From contig NZ_CP142884.1 in NCBI RefSeq assembly GCF_040760075.1, forward strand, positions 5,270,001 through 5,334,000: a stretch of DNA of 64,000 bases, given 5' to 3'. The notes beneath the pieces are model-generated. The model did not search any database. It saw only the letters and a program-made list of their open reading frames with translations, and was not told the origin of the DNA. This DNA is from Sphingobacterium sp. R2 (GTDB taxonomy: Bacteria; Bacteroidota; Bacteroidia; Sphingobacteriales; Sphingobacteriaceae). How positions within the stretch are numbered: the first letter of the stretch is position 1; each line of letters begins with the position of its first letter. The translations under genes and the position numbers were made by a program. Below, in pieces: positions 51,877 to 60,215 of the stretch.

Positions 51877-54635
51877 GATTTTTTAGGATATTTTTGTAAT
51901 CTTATATTAAGGGAAAGCATAAAGTAACGCGCCAGTCGATTATTACGTACATCTAAAATGTCATTTCCTAAGACGACGCGCGAAATTCCTGTATTCTGGT
52001 TCATCAAATCGAATCCCTGAAAACGCAGCATACCGCGGTTATTGCGACCAAACGTATATTCCATATAGGCATTGATTATCGTTGGGCTAATATTGCTCCA
52101 AGAGCTTGAATATCCTGCGTTAAACTTTTGGGAAAGCTCAAGCCCCATCGTAAAATGTGTACCCAAATACGCCTTAGATCCCAGGCCAACAATACCCGAA
52201 TGCACGGTGATATTGTCTTGAACAGGCCAATCAAATGTCGCCCTGTTCAAGGAATAGTTACCATTTAATTCGGCTTCGAATATATCACTCCACGTATAGC
52301 GAAATTGAATCGCTTGAGTAACCAAAAGATGGCCACCAAAGCTCTTTTTATCGTTTACATACGAGATATTGTTATAATAATCTGCATTTCCATTCAGGCT
52401 CATCTGCAGATTATCGGACAACAACGAGGCGGTAAACAGATAATAGCTCTTAACATCGTAATATCCTTCGGTATTGCGATAGGTCGTTTTTTGTATAGTC
52501 GAATTGGGATCAATTGTGCGGTTGGCAACAATCTTATCATTCACCAGATTAAGAGCAAGACTAGCTTCCAAGTACTGACCACGGCGTGTAATTGATTTCC
52601 GGTATTTTGAAACAAAGCTATGTGCAAATTCCGATTTTAGATCTTTATTTCCGACGACAATATTTTGTGTGTTGGTATTGTCCACCACAGGTTGTATTTG
52701 ATAGAAACTAGGTTGATTATTACGACCATAATAATCCATCGAAAGGTCTTCCTCTTTGCTGAATTTCCATTTCAATCCTGCGGATGGCACAAGGTTCACA
52801 TTGGAATAGGAAGTTTTTATCAGCTTGTCTGTAGAACTTCCTGTCAGTTCCGAAGGTTGCACAGCAAAGCCGAAACTCACTTTCACTTTGTCACTCAGAT
52901 CCTGCCGATACACCATGCCGACTTTATTGCTTGCAAAGGCATAGTCGTACTTCAAACTCAGCGAATCCACCAAGATAGGCCCATTGTCAAAGTTGTTGTC
53001 AAAAGTGGAACGTCTAGCATCAATCTTTGTATAGTCAAAATCGTAATTGATTTCCAAAGTCCCTCCTAAATCAACGGGTTCGACGAGGGATAAGCGACTT
53101 TGGATATTTTTATTTTCACTGCTGGATCGGACGCCTTGGTTTAGATACGTCTCTGTTATTCTGGGCAAGTTTGAGCTACTATCGATTGCTTTATTAAAGT
53201 CGCGGACTTCCTCATCTTTATCCAAAGAATTAAAGTCGGTATGCAAGGTGTAAAGCACTTTGCGTCCCGGTTTGGTAAAACTTCTGACATAAAAAAGATC
53301 TAAAGCTGCTGCCGGACTTTCCGTACTACTGCCCGCATCATAGTTACCCGTACTACTCAATAAATTATTCTGTATCTTCCTATCTTTCCACGTATGGCTG
53401 GTAGCATTGGTATATGACACTTTCGGCGATATTTTAAGCTGATCTTTGGGAGACAGCTTGATATCAAAATCCCAGTCCATTTTATGAGTACGATCAATCG
53501 ATTTTATGCTGTATTCTTCAGAATTGCTGATCAAATTGTTAACCCCTTTCCCATATCCATATATGGACTGCAATAATGAATTTCCCTGGATGTAATTATT
53601 CCGCTGTGTAAAAGAATATTTACCACTGGCGGTCACGTTTTTAGAAAGCGGACTAGAAAAACTTCCTCCCACAGATCCGATTTTATTGAGTCCATCTGTA
53701 GGGTCTGCAAAGTCGGCAAGTTCGCCCATTTCCCGCTCCCGCTCTCCACCATTGGGGGAACCGAAAGAAAAGAGGTTTGTATTGGTATTGTTTACTGATG
53801 TGATAATAGAATATTCCCTTCCATCATTAAAGCGGTTCAGCCCAGCACTGCCCAAATAACGATCGGCCGAACCACCGCCTAATGTAGCCTGTCCAAAAGT
53901 AATTTTCTTCTTATCATCTTTAAGGACGATATTCAGAATCTTTTCAGATTCAGCACTTTTAATTCCTTTCGCTGTAGCCTCATCCCCATAAAAATCGATC
54001 ACCTGAACACTTTTCACAAAATCTGCCGGTAGATTGCGTGTAGCTGTAAGTACATCGCCGCCAAAGAATTTTTTTCCATCGACTTTAACGGAGGATATAG
54101 GTTTGCCAAAGGCATAAACAGAACCATCCCTTGAAACCTGTACATTTGGCAACGCCTTGAGAGCTTCCTCCAACAGTGCGCGGTGATCGAATTGGAAGGC
54201 ATCCAAATTGAATTGAACAGTATCCTGCTTATAGACAATAGGCTTATACTTCAGTACAACAACCTCTTTGAGCAAAGATACATGGGGAAACATCGTTAGC
54301 TTTCCCACATCCAATGTCGCTGTTGTACTATTGTACAGTGGATAGCTACGTTCCAATATACTCAGGCCCAACTGACTACAACTAATACGAATATCATTAC
54401 CTTGCACACGGCTGAAATGAAAATACCCTGTGGCGGACGTTGAAGAGAACAAGGTATCGCGAGAGCTTGTCAGATGAACACTCACACCATTTAACGGTTT
54501 TCCTGCTGTATCTACAACAATACCATACACCTCTTTTTTTGACACTTGCCCTAAGGCGCTTTTAGGTAAAAAAAACAAGTTCGTTATAGCTAAAAAAAGT
54601 ACTAACCGGATAATATTCCCGTCCCTTAGTTCCAT
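51873..54635 (-). CDS. TonB-type outer-membrane beta-barrel protein with N-terminal carboxypeptidase-like domain
   Basis: A 920-residue protein starting at ATG 54635 (MELRDGNIIRLVLFLAITNLFFL), which gives a signal peptide; eight upstream codons lack one. Residues about 30-120 form a carboxypeptidase-regulatory-like domain (EVYGIVVDTAGKPLNGVSVHL). A plug-like stretch follows (LLEEALKALPNVQVSRDGSVYAFGKPISSVKVDGKKFFGGDVL) and then a long OMP_b-brl_3-type barrel. It lacks the TonB-box and SusC layout, so the substrate is unknown. It is coupled to the quinone oxidoreductase gene downstream. Confidence 0.85.
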   Translation of the reverse strand: MELRDGNIIRLVLFLAITNLFFLPKSALGQVSKKEVYGIVVDTAGKPLNGVSVHLTSSRDTLFSSTSATGYFHFSRVQGNDIRISCSQLGLSILERSYPLYNSTTATLDVGKLTMFPHVSLLKEVVVLKYKPIVYKQDTVQFNLDAFQFDHRALLEEALKALPNVQVSRDGSVYAFGKPISSVKVDGKKFFGGDVLTATRNLPADFVKSVQVIDFYGDEATAKGIKSAESEKILNIVLKDDKKKITFGQATLGGGSADRYLGSAGLNRFNDGREYSIITSVNNTNTNLFSFGSPNGGEREREMGELADFADPTDGLNKIGSVGGSFSSPLSKNVTASGKYSFTQRNNYIQGNSLLQSIYGYGKGVNNLISNSEEYSIKSIDRTHKMDWDFDIKLSPKDQLKISPKVSYTNATSHTWKDRKIQNNLLSSTGNYDAGSSTESPAAALDLFYVRSFTKPGRKVLYTLHTDFNSLDKDEEVRDFNKAIDSSSNLPRITETYLNQGVRSSSENKNIQSRLSLVEPVDLGGTLEINYDFDYTKIDARRSTFDNNFDNGPILVDSLSLKYDYAFASNKVGMVYRQDLSDKVKVSFGFAVQPSELTGSSTDKLIKTSYSNVNLVPSAGLKWKFSKEEDLSMDYYGRNNQPSFYQIQPVVDNTNTQNIVVGNKDLKSEFAHSFVSKYRKSITRRGQYLEASLALNLVNDKIVANRTIDPNSTIQKTTYRNTEGYYDVKSYYLFTASLLSDNLQMSLNGNADYYNNISYVNDKKSFGGHLLVTQAIQFRYTWSDIFEAELNGNYSLNRATFDWPVQDNITVHSGIVGLGSKAYLGTHFTMGLELSQKFNAGYSSSWSNISPTIINAYMEYTFGRNNRGMLRFQGFDLMNQNTGISRVVLGNDILDVRNNRLARYFMLSLNIRLQKYPKKS

Positions 54636-54716
54636 CAAACAGACTTTGCGATAATACAATTCAATATAAGAATTCTTAAGCTATTAACGTAAAAAGTTAT
54701 GATTTTGTATATAAAA

Positions 54717-54747
54717 AAACGAGCTGTCGGATAAACAGCTCGTTTCT
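54717..54747 (-). terminator. Intrinsic terminator of the second ferritin gene
   Basis: AAACGAGCTGT at 54717-54727 pairs perfectly with ACAGCTCGTTT at 54735-54745 with a 7-base loop and A tract on the low-coordinate side. Confidence 0.88.
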
Positions 54748-54769
54748 TTATACCTATTTTACAAAATTA

Positions 54770-55297
54770 CTATTCACCTGGAAAGCTAACTTTAAGAAGG
54801 TGTTTGTCAATTTCCCAACGGCCAGTACCATCTTCACCGATTACATCGAATAATTCAAGAATGCGTCTTGCAACATACTCTTCTTCCACCTGCTCTTCCA
54901 AGAACCATTGAACAAAATTAAAGGTAACATAATCTTTTTCTTTCGCACATCTATCGGCGATGTTATTGAATTGTTCAGTAACAAACATTTCCTGTTCCAA
55001 AGTTTGTTCAAACACCCCACGGAACGACTCAAAATCTTGAGGAATACCGATCACCTCTGGAGAGATTGCACGTCCACCACGATTGTTGATATAATTGAAA
55101 AGCTTTAACATGTGTTCACGCTCTTCGTTAGATTGCTTTGCAAAAAATTCTGAAGCGTTATCCAAACCTTGATCATCACACCAAGATGACATAGCCAAAT
55201 ATAATGCAGAAGAGTGAGCTTCAACTTTAATTTGCGCATTCAATATATTTTCGATCTCTTCTTTCAAAGAAGATTTTAATTTCAATAAATCTTTCAT
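54770..55297 (-). CDS. Ferritin (second copy)
   Basis: A 175-residue ferritin. ATG 55297 (MKDLLKLKSSLKEEIE) was chosen; the frame runs 11 codons further upstream. Ferroxidase residues: AHSSALYLAMSSW region (helix A), NEEREHMLKLF (ExxH), LEQEMFVTEQF (helix C) and WFLEEQVEEEYV. It differs in sequence and lacks the acidic tail of the first ferritin, so the two may have different roles or inducers. Confidence 0.93.
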   Translation of the reverse strand: MKDLLKLKSSLKEEIENILNAQIKVEAHSSALYLAMSSWCDDQGLDNASEFFAKQSNEEREHMLKLFNYINNRGGRAISPEVIGIPQDFESFRGVFEQTLEQEMFVTEQFNNIADRCAKEKDYVTFNFVQWFLEEQVEEEYVARRILELFDVIGEDGTGRWEIDKHLLKVSFPGE

Positions 55298-55619
55298 ATT
55301 TACCTTAAGTTTAAATTCTAAAACATGCACAGGCGAAACACATCTTCACCTGATTGTATCACAAAGATACAGCAGAACTTTAAAATTTGTATCAAGAATA
55401 TGTAATACGAATTCAGTCTAAATTAGGCCAGGCGGACACAACTTGTTTAGAATCAATACAATTACAAATACGGCTCATCAATACTTTCGATAAGCGATCA
55501 ATTAAAACGATGGATACATAGTGTTGAAAATAGTGTATGACAACAAAAGAGAAAGGACAGCAGCATGAACTGCTTCTTTAAATAAAAATTGGCTTAATAC
55601 AATTCGTCTGATGTATTGA
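55298..55619. other. Intergenic region upstream of the second ferritin
   Basis: A 322-base region holding the ferritin leader and promoter, and nothing else convincing. A weak hairpin AGCAG/CTGCT near 55560 lies downstream of the 55620 gene and may end it. Confidence 0.4.
55372..55379 (-). promoter_or_regulatory. Second-ferritin -7 box with flanking inverted repeat
   Basis: On the minus strand TATCTTTG (55379-55372) is a perfect -7 box. It lies within GTATC-acaaa-GATAC (plus strand 55366-55380), a 5-5-5 inverted repeat that could bind a regulator over the promoter. No good -33 element was found. Confidence 0.5.
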
Positions 55620-56012
55620 CTACGCAAAAACTGCAAATGGCGAAACCTGAAGACACGTTCTGATTACGCTATTCAGCTCGATCATAAATTTAGCGCCGTC
55701 TAATAATTCACGTAACTGAAGTACATCTTCGACAGCTAGGATGAAACATCTTTCCGTACGGAAGGGCATGATGATTTCGAAATCCGAAGACCGGGTAGTG
55801 TCATGAAGCATATGTTCGATATCAATGGCATCTATACGTTTTTTGAACATGAAAAAATCAGATACCGAGAAAGAAGTAGTCTCCTTATTATATTCCAACC
55901 AGAAACAATTTTTACGGCTACATTGATAGACTTTACCTGCCGTGGTTGAGAAAACTTCCTCCACTTGTGCTAACGGACAAACCAATTCTGACATTTTTAC
56001 TTCGCTTATCAT
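55620..56012 (-). CDS. Conserved hypothetical protein (DUF6686-like)
   Basis: A 130-residue soluble protein. VYQCSRKNCFWLEYN and SVSDFFMFKKRIDAIDIEHML, plus RTERCFILAVEDVLQLRELLDGAKFMIELNSV, resemble a small Bacteroidota-wide family I recall as DUF6686; I am not certain. Cys residues (C12, C30, C35 by the longer start) could bind metal. Two starts are possible (56012 or 55994); no signal peptide. It lies between the ferritin and hpf on the same strand. Function unknown. Confidence 0.7.
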   Translation of the reverse strand: MISEVKMSELVCPLAQVEEVFSTTAGKVYQCSRKNCFWLEYNKETTSFSVSDFFMFKKRIDAIDIEHMLHDTTRSSDFEIIMPFRTERCFILAVEDVLQLRELLDGAKFMIELNSVIRTCLQVSPFAVFA

Positions 56013-56114
56013 TTAAATCGATCAAAAATAAATATTATTTATAATCAATCCAAGTAAAACTGTAGATTATTTTGATTTAATATAAATAAGGCTTTTAATC
56101 CTTCATTACCCATA

Positions 56115-56146
56115 AAAAAAGAGGCCAGTTGATACTGACCTCTTAC
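56115..56146 (-). terminator. Intrinsic terminator of the xerC-hpf unit
   Basis: AAGAGGCCAGT at 56119-56129 pairs with ACTGACCTCTT at 56134-56144 with one mismatch and a 4-base loop; A run at 56114-56120. Confidence 0.75.
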
Positions 56147-56170
56147 CTGAATAACTTTATTTAATCGCTT

Positions 56171-56530
56171 TTAATCGTACTCTTCTTCCTCTTCTTCCTC
56201 TACAACAAGAACGTCATTACGATTATTGATCACGGTATTTTTTGTTTTTGTTTTATGCTTATTTATCTGCCTACGAAGTGATTCTACAGCAATATCTGTT
56301 GCCTCTTCAAAACTTTTTGCCTGCCCCTTTGCAAAAAGCTGACTTCCTGGGATATTCAATTTAATTTCCGAAATTTTGTTTGCCTCATCATCGACATTTT
56401 CCAATCGCAGATAGCATTCGCCACCAATAATGGAATCCAAAAACTGCTCCAATTTTCCTGTTTTCTTTTTAATAAAATCGATTAGCTTTTGATCAGCAGT
56501 AAATCGAATGGATTGCACAGTAATGTTCAT
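56171..56530 (-). CDS. hpf: Ribosome hibernation-promoting factor (short form)
   Basis: A 119-residue HPF/YfiA-type protein that binds the 30S decoding site in slow growth. MNITVQSIRFTADQKLIDFIKKKTGKLEQFLD and GQAKSFEEATDIAVESLRRQINKHK are the beta-alpha-beta family pattern. The C-terminus ends in an acidic run (VVEEEEEEEYD) and the long-form dimerisation domain is absent. It follows xerC by 14 bases. An unusual strong Shine-Dalgarno (AGGAGG, 4 bases from ATG) lies ahead. Confidence 0.95.
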   Translation of the reverse strand: MNITVQSIRFTADQKLIDFIKKKTGKLEQFLDSIIGGECYLRLENVDDEANKISEIKLNIPGSQLFAKGQAKSFEEATDIAVESLRRQINKHKTKTKNTVINNRNDVLVVEEEEEEEYD

Positions 56531-56534
56531 TTTT

Positions 56535-56540
56535 CCTCCT
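56535..56540 (-). promoter_or_regulatory. Strong Shine-Dalgarno of hpf
   Basis: On the minus strand AGGAGG is separated from the ATG by AAAA only. Almost all other starts in this window lack such a site, so translation here may follow a special rule. Confidence 0.8.
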
Positions 56541-56544
56541 TTTT

Positions 56545-57426
56545 TTAAGCTTTTGGATGAGCTTGTTTATAAATTGACTTCAATCGTTCTGCTGAGTTAT
56601 GCGTGTATACTTGTGTTGCCGCAAGTCCTGCATGCCCCAGCAGCTCTTTAATTGCATTTAAATCTGCCCCATTATCCAATAGGGCCGTTGCGAACGTATG
56701 CCTCAAAATATGAGGACTTCGCTTACCTTGTGTGGAAATCAGGGTCAACTGCCGATGTACGATATCGTAGATCAGCTTGGCGTATGCCGGCTTCCCCTCT
56801 TTAGTAACGATCAGTAAGCTATTATTAGTATCAACAAATTGCGTCGCTTTTTGTTGTAAATAGTTTTTCAATTCTTTCAATAAAAGATTATTGATCGGAA
56901 CTAGGCGTTCTTTGTTCCTTTTACCTAATATAAGAATGTTTTTATTAAAAAAATCAATATCCTGTTCTTTAATTTTCAACAATTCCGATAATCGGATGCC
57001 TGTACCAAACAATAATTCCATCACCATATAATCACGAGACGATTCAAATCCATCCTGCTCCTGCTCCATCTGGTCCAATAAGCGCACCAATTTTTCCTTT
57101 TCGACAACTACCGGTAATTTTTTAGGAGTTTTTAACGCTTTAATAAGTGTCATGGGATTTTTGGCGATACATTCCTCACGTTGTAAAAATTTGAAATATG
57201 TTCGCAATGCAGACATGCTTCGGTTTACGGAGCTGGCATTCTTTCCAGCTTCCACCATTTGTGCAAAGTAATGCCGCAAATCACGGTACACGATATCCTG
57301 CGCCGTCAGCCCTTCCCGACACAAAAAAGAATGAAACAGATCCAGCTCATGCTTATACGCGACAACTGTATGTTCTGAATACCTTTTCTCAATTTGCAAA
57401 AACCGAATAAACTCCTTTTCCAACAT
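56545..57426 (-). CDS. xerC: Tyrosine recombinase XerC
   Basis: A 293-residue site-specific recombinase resolving chromosome dimers at dif. SAM-like N-terminal domain (FIRFLQIEKRYSEHTVVAYKHELDLF) and catalytic residues: Arg in GTGIRLSELL, HILRHTFAT, LLGHAG His, and Tyr in TQVYTHNS. Length is typical of XerC/D. It lies between rpsU and hpf, a common Bacteroidota order, with a terminator between it and rpsU. Confidence 0.95.
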   Translation of the reverse strand: MLEKEFIRFLQIEKRYSEHTVVAYKHELDLFHSFLCREGLTAQDIVYRDLRHYFAQMVEAGKNASSVNRSMSALRTYFKFLQREECIAKNPMTLIKALKTPKKLPVVVEKEKLVRLLDQMEQEQDGFESSRDYMVMELLFGTGIRLSELLKIKEQDIDFFNKNILILGKRNKERLVPINNLLLKELKNYLQQKATQFVDTNNSLLIVTKEGKPAYAKLIYDIVHRQLTLISTQGKRSPHILRHTFATALLDNGADLNAIKELLGHAGLAATQVYTHNSAERLKSIYKQAHPKA

Positions 57427-57471
57427 TTTTCCCTTGCTATATGCCTTAAATTACGAACTTAAAAGCACAAA

Positions 57472-57502
57472 AAAAAGGGAAAAGCAATGCTTTTCCCTTT
57501 AT
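57472..57502 (-). terminator. Intrinsic terminator of rpsU
   Basis: AAAGGGAAAAGC at 57474-57485 pairs perfectly with GCTTTTCCCTTT at 57489-57500 around AAT. A run of A lies on the low side, so it ends rpsU before xerC. Confidence 0.85.
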
Positions 57503-57526
57503 ATTTTAAAATTATCAACGAATCAA

Positions 57527-57721
57527 CTAGTTAGCTAGATCTTGATTCAAAGATTGTTTGTAAATCGCTTTTTTCACTTGAATGCGACGAGTTACAGATC
57601 TCTTTTCGTAAGCTTGACGTGAACGCAACTCTCTTAAAACTCCAGTTTTTTCGAATTTCTTTTTGAAACGTTTCAATGCTCTATCTAAAGATTCTCCTTC
57701 TTTTACATTTACGATAATCAT
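57527..57721 (-). CDS. rpsU: 30S ribosomal protein S21
   Basis: A 64-residue bS21. MIIVNVKEGESLDRALKRFKKKFEKTGVLRELRSRQAYEKRSVTRRIQ is the family sequence. In Bacteroidota bS21 with bS18 and bS6 hides the anti-Shine-Dalgarno of 16S rRNA. Its own leader carries AAAGGAGG, which fits feedback control. A -7 box TACCTTTG lies about 46 bases ahead. Confidence 0.97.
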   Translation of the reverse strand: MIIVNVKEGESLDRALKRFKKKFEKTGVLRELRSRQAYEKRSVTRRIQVKKAIYKQSLNQDLAN

Positions 57722-57733
57722 GCGTTATATATA

Positions 57734-57741
57734 CCTCCTTT
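57734..57741 (-). promoter_or_regulatory. Strong Shine-Dalgarno of rpsU
   Basis: On the minus strand AAAGGAGG is followed by 12 bases and the ATG at 57721. It is a full match to the anti-Shine-Dalgarno core; the spacing is longer than usual. It is rare for this genome type. Confidence 0.85.
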
Positions 57742-57766
57742 CGCCGCTTTTAAATTTAAAGTGGGA

Positions 57767-57774
57767 CAAAGGTA
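57767..57774 (-). promoter_or_regulatory. rpsU -7 box
   Basis: On the minus strand TACCTTTG (57774-57767), a perfect TAnnTTTG. No TTG was found 19-21 bases upstream. The transcript leader would be about 42 bases and carry the Shine-Dalgarno. Confidence 0.6.
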
Positions 57775-57812
57775 AGCTATTTATTTCTAAAAAGGGAAAC
57801 AAAATTGTTTTT

Positions 57813-58445
57813 TTATAACAACTTGAATTCTTCCAGTAAAATTTGCAGCGGTTTCTCTTTGGTACATAATGCCGTACGCCATCCCAATTGATTAGCTGTG
57901 GCCAGGTGCTGCGGACTATCATCGATAAATAAAGTCTCTGCTGGGTCCATTTGTTGTTCTTGCATAACCAACTCAAAAATCTCCGCATCAGGTTTACGCA
58001 TTCCTACCAAATGAGAGTAATAGGTCTTCTCAAAAAACCCTTCGTTGTCTGCAACGCCATATTTCTGCTGGATATCATTCATACAATAGGCATAGTGAAT
58101 AGCATTGTTATTGCTTAATAAGAAGGTTCGATATCGTTCTTTCAACTGGATTAAAATTTCATGATTACCTTGTGGCACACCAATCAGCAGGCTATTCCAG
58201 GCAGCGTCTATCTCGTCGTCTGTCAATGCGGAATTTTGGGTCAATTCTCTTATTCCATCCCGAAATTGAGCCGGATCAATTTTTCCTTTATCAAAATTAT
58301 CAAAAAGTGCACTTTGACCATGATGTCCAAATACAGCATCTACATTCCCTATACCTAACTGAGTAAAAGCACCTTTCAATTTCACAAAGTCGATCATAAA
58401 GATCACATTGCCATAATCAAGAACAATATTTTTAATTTTTTCCAT
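57813..58445 (-). CDS. HAD-family phosphatase
   Basis: A 210-residue HAD hydrolase. ATG 58445 (MEKIKNIVLDYGNVIF) was chosen because the frame upstream opens at TTG. Motif I DYGNV (nucleophile Asp), motif II FLLSNNN, Lys in GMRKPD and motif IV FIDDSPQHLATA are present. The cap and layout resemble the YihX-type alpha-D-glucose-1-phosphate phosphatase group, but the substrate is open. It lies 90 bases upstream of rpsU on the same strand. Confidence 0.88.
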   Translation of the reverse strand: MEKIKNIVLDYGNVIFMIDFVKLKGAFTQLGIGNVDAVFGHHGQSALFDNFDKGKIDPAQFRDGIRELTQNSALTDDEIDAAWNSLLIGVPQGNHEILIQLKERYRTFLLSNNNAIHYAYCMNDIQQKYGVADNEGFFEKTYYSHLVGMRKPDAEIFELVMQEQQMDPAETLFIDDSPQHLATANQLGWRTALCTKEKPLQILLEEFKLL

Positions 58446-58534
58446 CGAATTATTTTGAAATATCGATACAAATATCGATAATTGCATCGTCAAAAGTGCA
58501 CAACAGCTGCTTAAATTGACAAAATTACAGACCT

Positions 58535-58608
58535 GCTCCTATAGCTCAGTCGGTTAGAGTAGAAGACTCATAATCTTTTGGTCCCTGGTTCGAGCCCAGG
58601 TGGGAGCA
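58535..58608 (+). tRNA. tRNA-Met (CAT), elongator type
   Basis: 74 bases. The acceptor GCTCCTA pairs with TGGGAGC; D arm GCTCAGTCGGTTAGAGT; the anticodon loop CTCATAA has CAT; T arm CCTGGTTCGAGCCCAGG; discriminator A, CCA not encoded. The first pair is G-C, so it is not an initiator (which has an unpaired first base). A tRNA-Ile with lysidine is an alternative that only modification data exclude. Confidence 0.9.
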
Positions 58609-58614
58609 CAAAGC

Positions 58615-58652
58615 AAAAAAGCGGATTTTCTAGCTAGAAAATCCGCTTTTTT
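58615..58652. terminator. Terminator of tRNA-Met
   Basis: A perfect 13-bp palindrome arm pair at 58621-58646 with AAAAAA before and TTTTTT after. It can end the tRNA-Met transcript and the convergent pectinesterase gene. Confidence 0.93.
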
Positions 58653-58686
58653 CTTTCGCATCCCGCTCGCCTTTTTGCAGCAACAG

Positions 58687-59775
58687 CTACGGCGTTATCA
58701 TCTTTTTAACGTTCCAATCGCCCAGTACACGATCCAGCTTATATACATCCCGTTTTTTTTCCTGGAGCTGATGTGACCATTCCACACGCTTGGAGAGATT
58801 CGATGCCCCAGCTCCTTTCGACCCCAATTCGGCATAAAACACTGTTTTATGCTTATCTGGAAACAAGCTATCACCCTTCCAATCATTCCAACCTTCAGGA
58901 ACAATATGAGCCCCCAAGGTACAGTCTACCAGAACCGTATTTGCGTAGGGACGCCACGGTCTGCCGAGAAATACTTTATCGACCGCAGCATCTGCAGCAA
59001 CAAAATCACACTCCTCGAAGACATAACCGTACTTTTGCCCCTCAGGTGTAGCAGCAGCTGTAACATACGAATTTCGAAGGGATAGAATCCGGCATTGCTG
59101 AAAAAAAGCAATCCCCGGCCCGAAGATAAAATCCGTCGTTCCGCTGATACTGCAACCAAAAAAATAGCTTCTTGCACCACCTTTACCTAGATACAAGGTA
59201 TCCTGAAAACCCAACAGACGGCAGTTGACCAATGCGATCTGGTCGCCTTCTAGATGAAGTGCCACCGCCTGCCCCACTGAACCAGCTGCATTTTCGATCG
59301 TTAAATTCTTGAGGAGCACCCTACTCCCCCGAACCAATAGGGTATAACTGCTGAATGTTCCAAGCGTAAGATCCCCCCGCTCATCTGGACAGTCAACCTG
59401 CTTACCCGCATAATCATTAAAAACAATCTTAGTATGGATAGCATCCTCACCTATAAGCTCCATATTTTCGATATACGTTGGGATCACTATTTTTTCATGA
59501 TAAATTCCTTTCCTGATCCAAATCCGAACGGCCTGTCCGCCGCGAAATGCACGAACTGAATTTACAGCTGCTTGTATACTTGTAAAATCACCCTTTCCCT
59601 GTTGGTCTACTGTGATCAATTCGGGATGTGCAGCCCGGCCAGGCAGCACACGGATCGCATCCGGAAGCCACACCTCAGAAGTGTAATTATGTCCGAATGT
59701 CAATAAACAGCTAGACAAGGTCATATAAGCGATCAGGCAAATCGTTCCAATCGTTTTATTTTTAATTCTTATCAT
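58687..59775 (-). CDS. Pectinesterase-family protein (CE8)
   Basis: A 362-residue exported right-handed beta-helix. ATG 59775 (MIRIKNKTIGTICLIAY) gives a signal or lipoprotein-type start (TLSSC); the next start up is at 59799. Family motifs: GDFTSIQAAVNSV, GIYHEKIVIP, AVALHLEGDQIALVNCRLLGFQDTLY, TTDFIFGPGIAFFQQC and LGRPWRPYANTV (catalytic Asp and Arg). It removes methyl groups from pectin. It is transcribed away from the ECF sigma cluster, and no SusCD pair is nearby. Confidence 0.9.
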   Translation of the reverse strand: MIRIKNKTIGTICLIAYMTLSSCLLTFGHNYTSEVWLPDAIRVLPGRAAHPELITVDQQGKGDFTSIQAAVNSVRAFRGGQAVRIWIRKGIYHEKIVIPTYIENMELIGEDAIHTKIVFNDYAGKQVDCPDERGDLTLGTFSSYTLLVRGSRVLLKNLTIENAAGSVGQAVALHLEGDQIALVNCRLLGFQDTLYLGKGGARSYFFGCSISGTTDFIFGPGIAFFQQCRILSLRNSYVTAAATPEGQKYGYVFEECDFVAADAAVDKVFLGRPWRPYANTVLVDCTLGAHIVPEGWNDWKGDSLFPDKHKTVFYAELGSKGAGASNLSKRVEWSHQLQEKKRDVYKLDRVLGDWNVKKMITP

Positions 59776-59799
59776 ACAATTCGAGCATAAAATATTCAT

Positions 59800-60170
59800 T
59801 TAAATTCTTAAGCTCATTTCTATAGCCAGCATGTTATGAAATGATACCTTAGGTTTATCTGCTACTTTTTAATTTTGGTTACCAGTTAAAAATAGCTTTT
59901 TACGAATGTATTCTACTATTTTTTCTACGCAATCGATCTCAAAATAACCATCGGCAACTACCATTCAATCTGCTTAACTCGCAATCGTCGTTGAAGGCAC
60001 CAACCGCCAATCATACGCTATTGACCTTTAAGGCTTTTGCAGCAACTTTTTAACAATAGTCAAAATTTAATCAGTGGGAAGAACGAGAAATACATTTTAT
60101 CTAAGCCACGTGATACAAACAGCACAAGGACGACTACATGCATTCAGATACCAACCAAATAGCAATCTTA
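59800..60170. other. Divergent intergenic region upstream of the sigma factor
   Basis: A 371-base AT-rich region between the pectinesterase and the sigma gene. Apart from the sigma promoter just past its end I saw no gene and no convincing repeat. Confidence 0.4.
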
Positions 60171-60203
60171 TTTGTAATTATTCTAAATAAAAATGTAGAT
60201 TTG
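60171..60203 (+). promoter_or_regulatory. Promoter of the ECF sigma gene
   Basis: TTTG at 60171-60174, 21 bases, TAGATTTG at 60196-60203: a full consensus match. The ATG at 60216 is 12 bases on, and this placement argues against the alternative upstream start at 60138. Confidence 0.75.
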
Positions 60204-60215
60204 CGCCTTCATACC

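Noticed and set aside
56545..57426. Integrase of a mobile element
   Set aside because: XerC family length, the rpsU-xerC-hpf order and absence of att repeats or cargo point to the housekeeping recombinase.
60138..60215. Upstream start for the sigma factor
   Set aside because: The consensus promoter lies inside this stretch, so the first 26 codons would not be transcribed.
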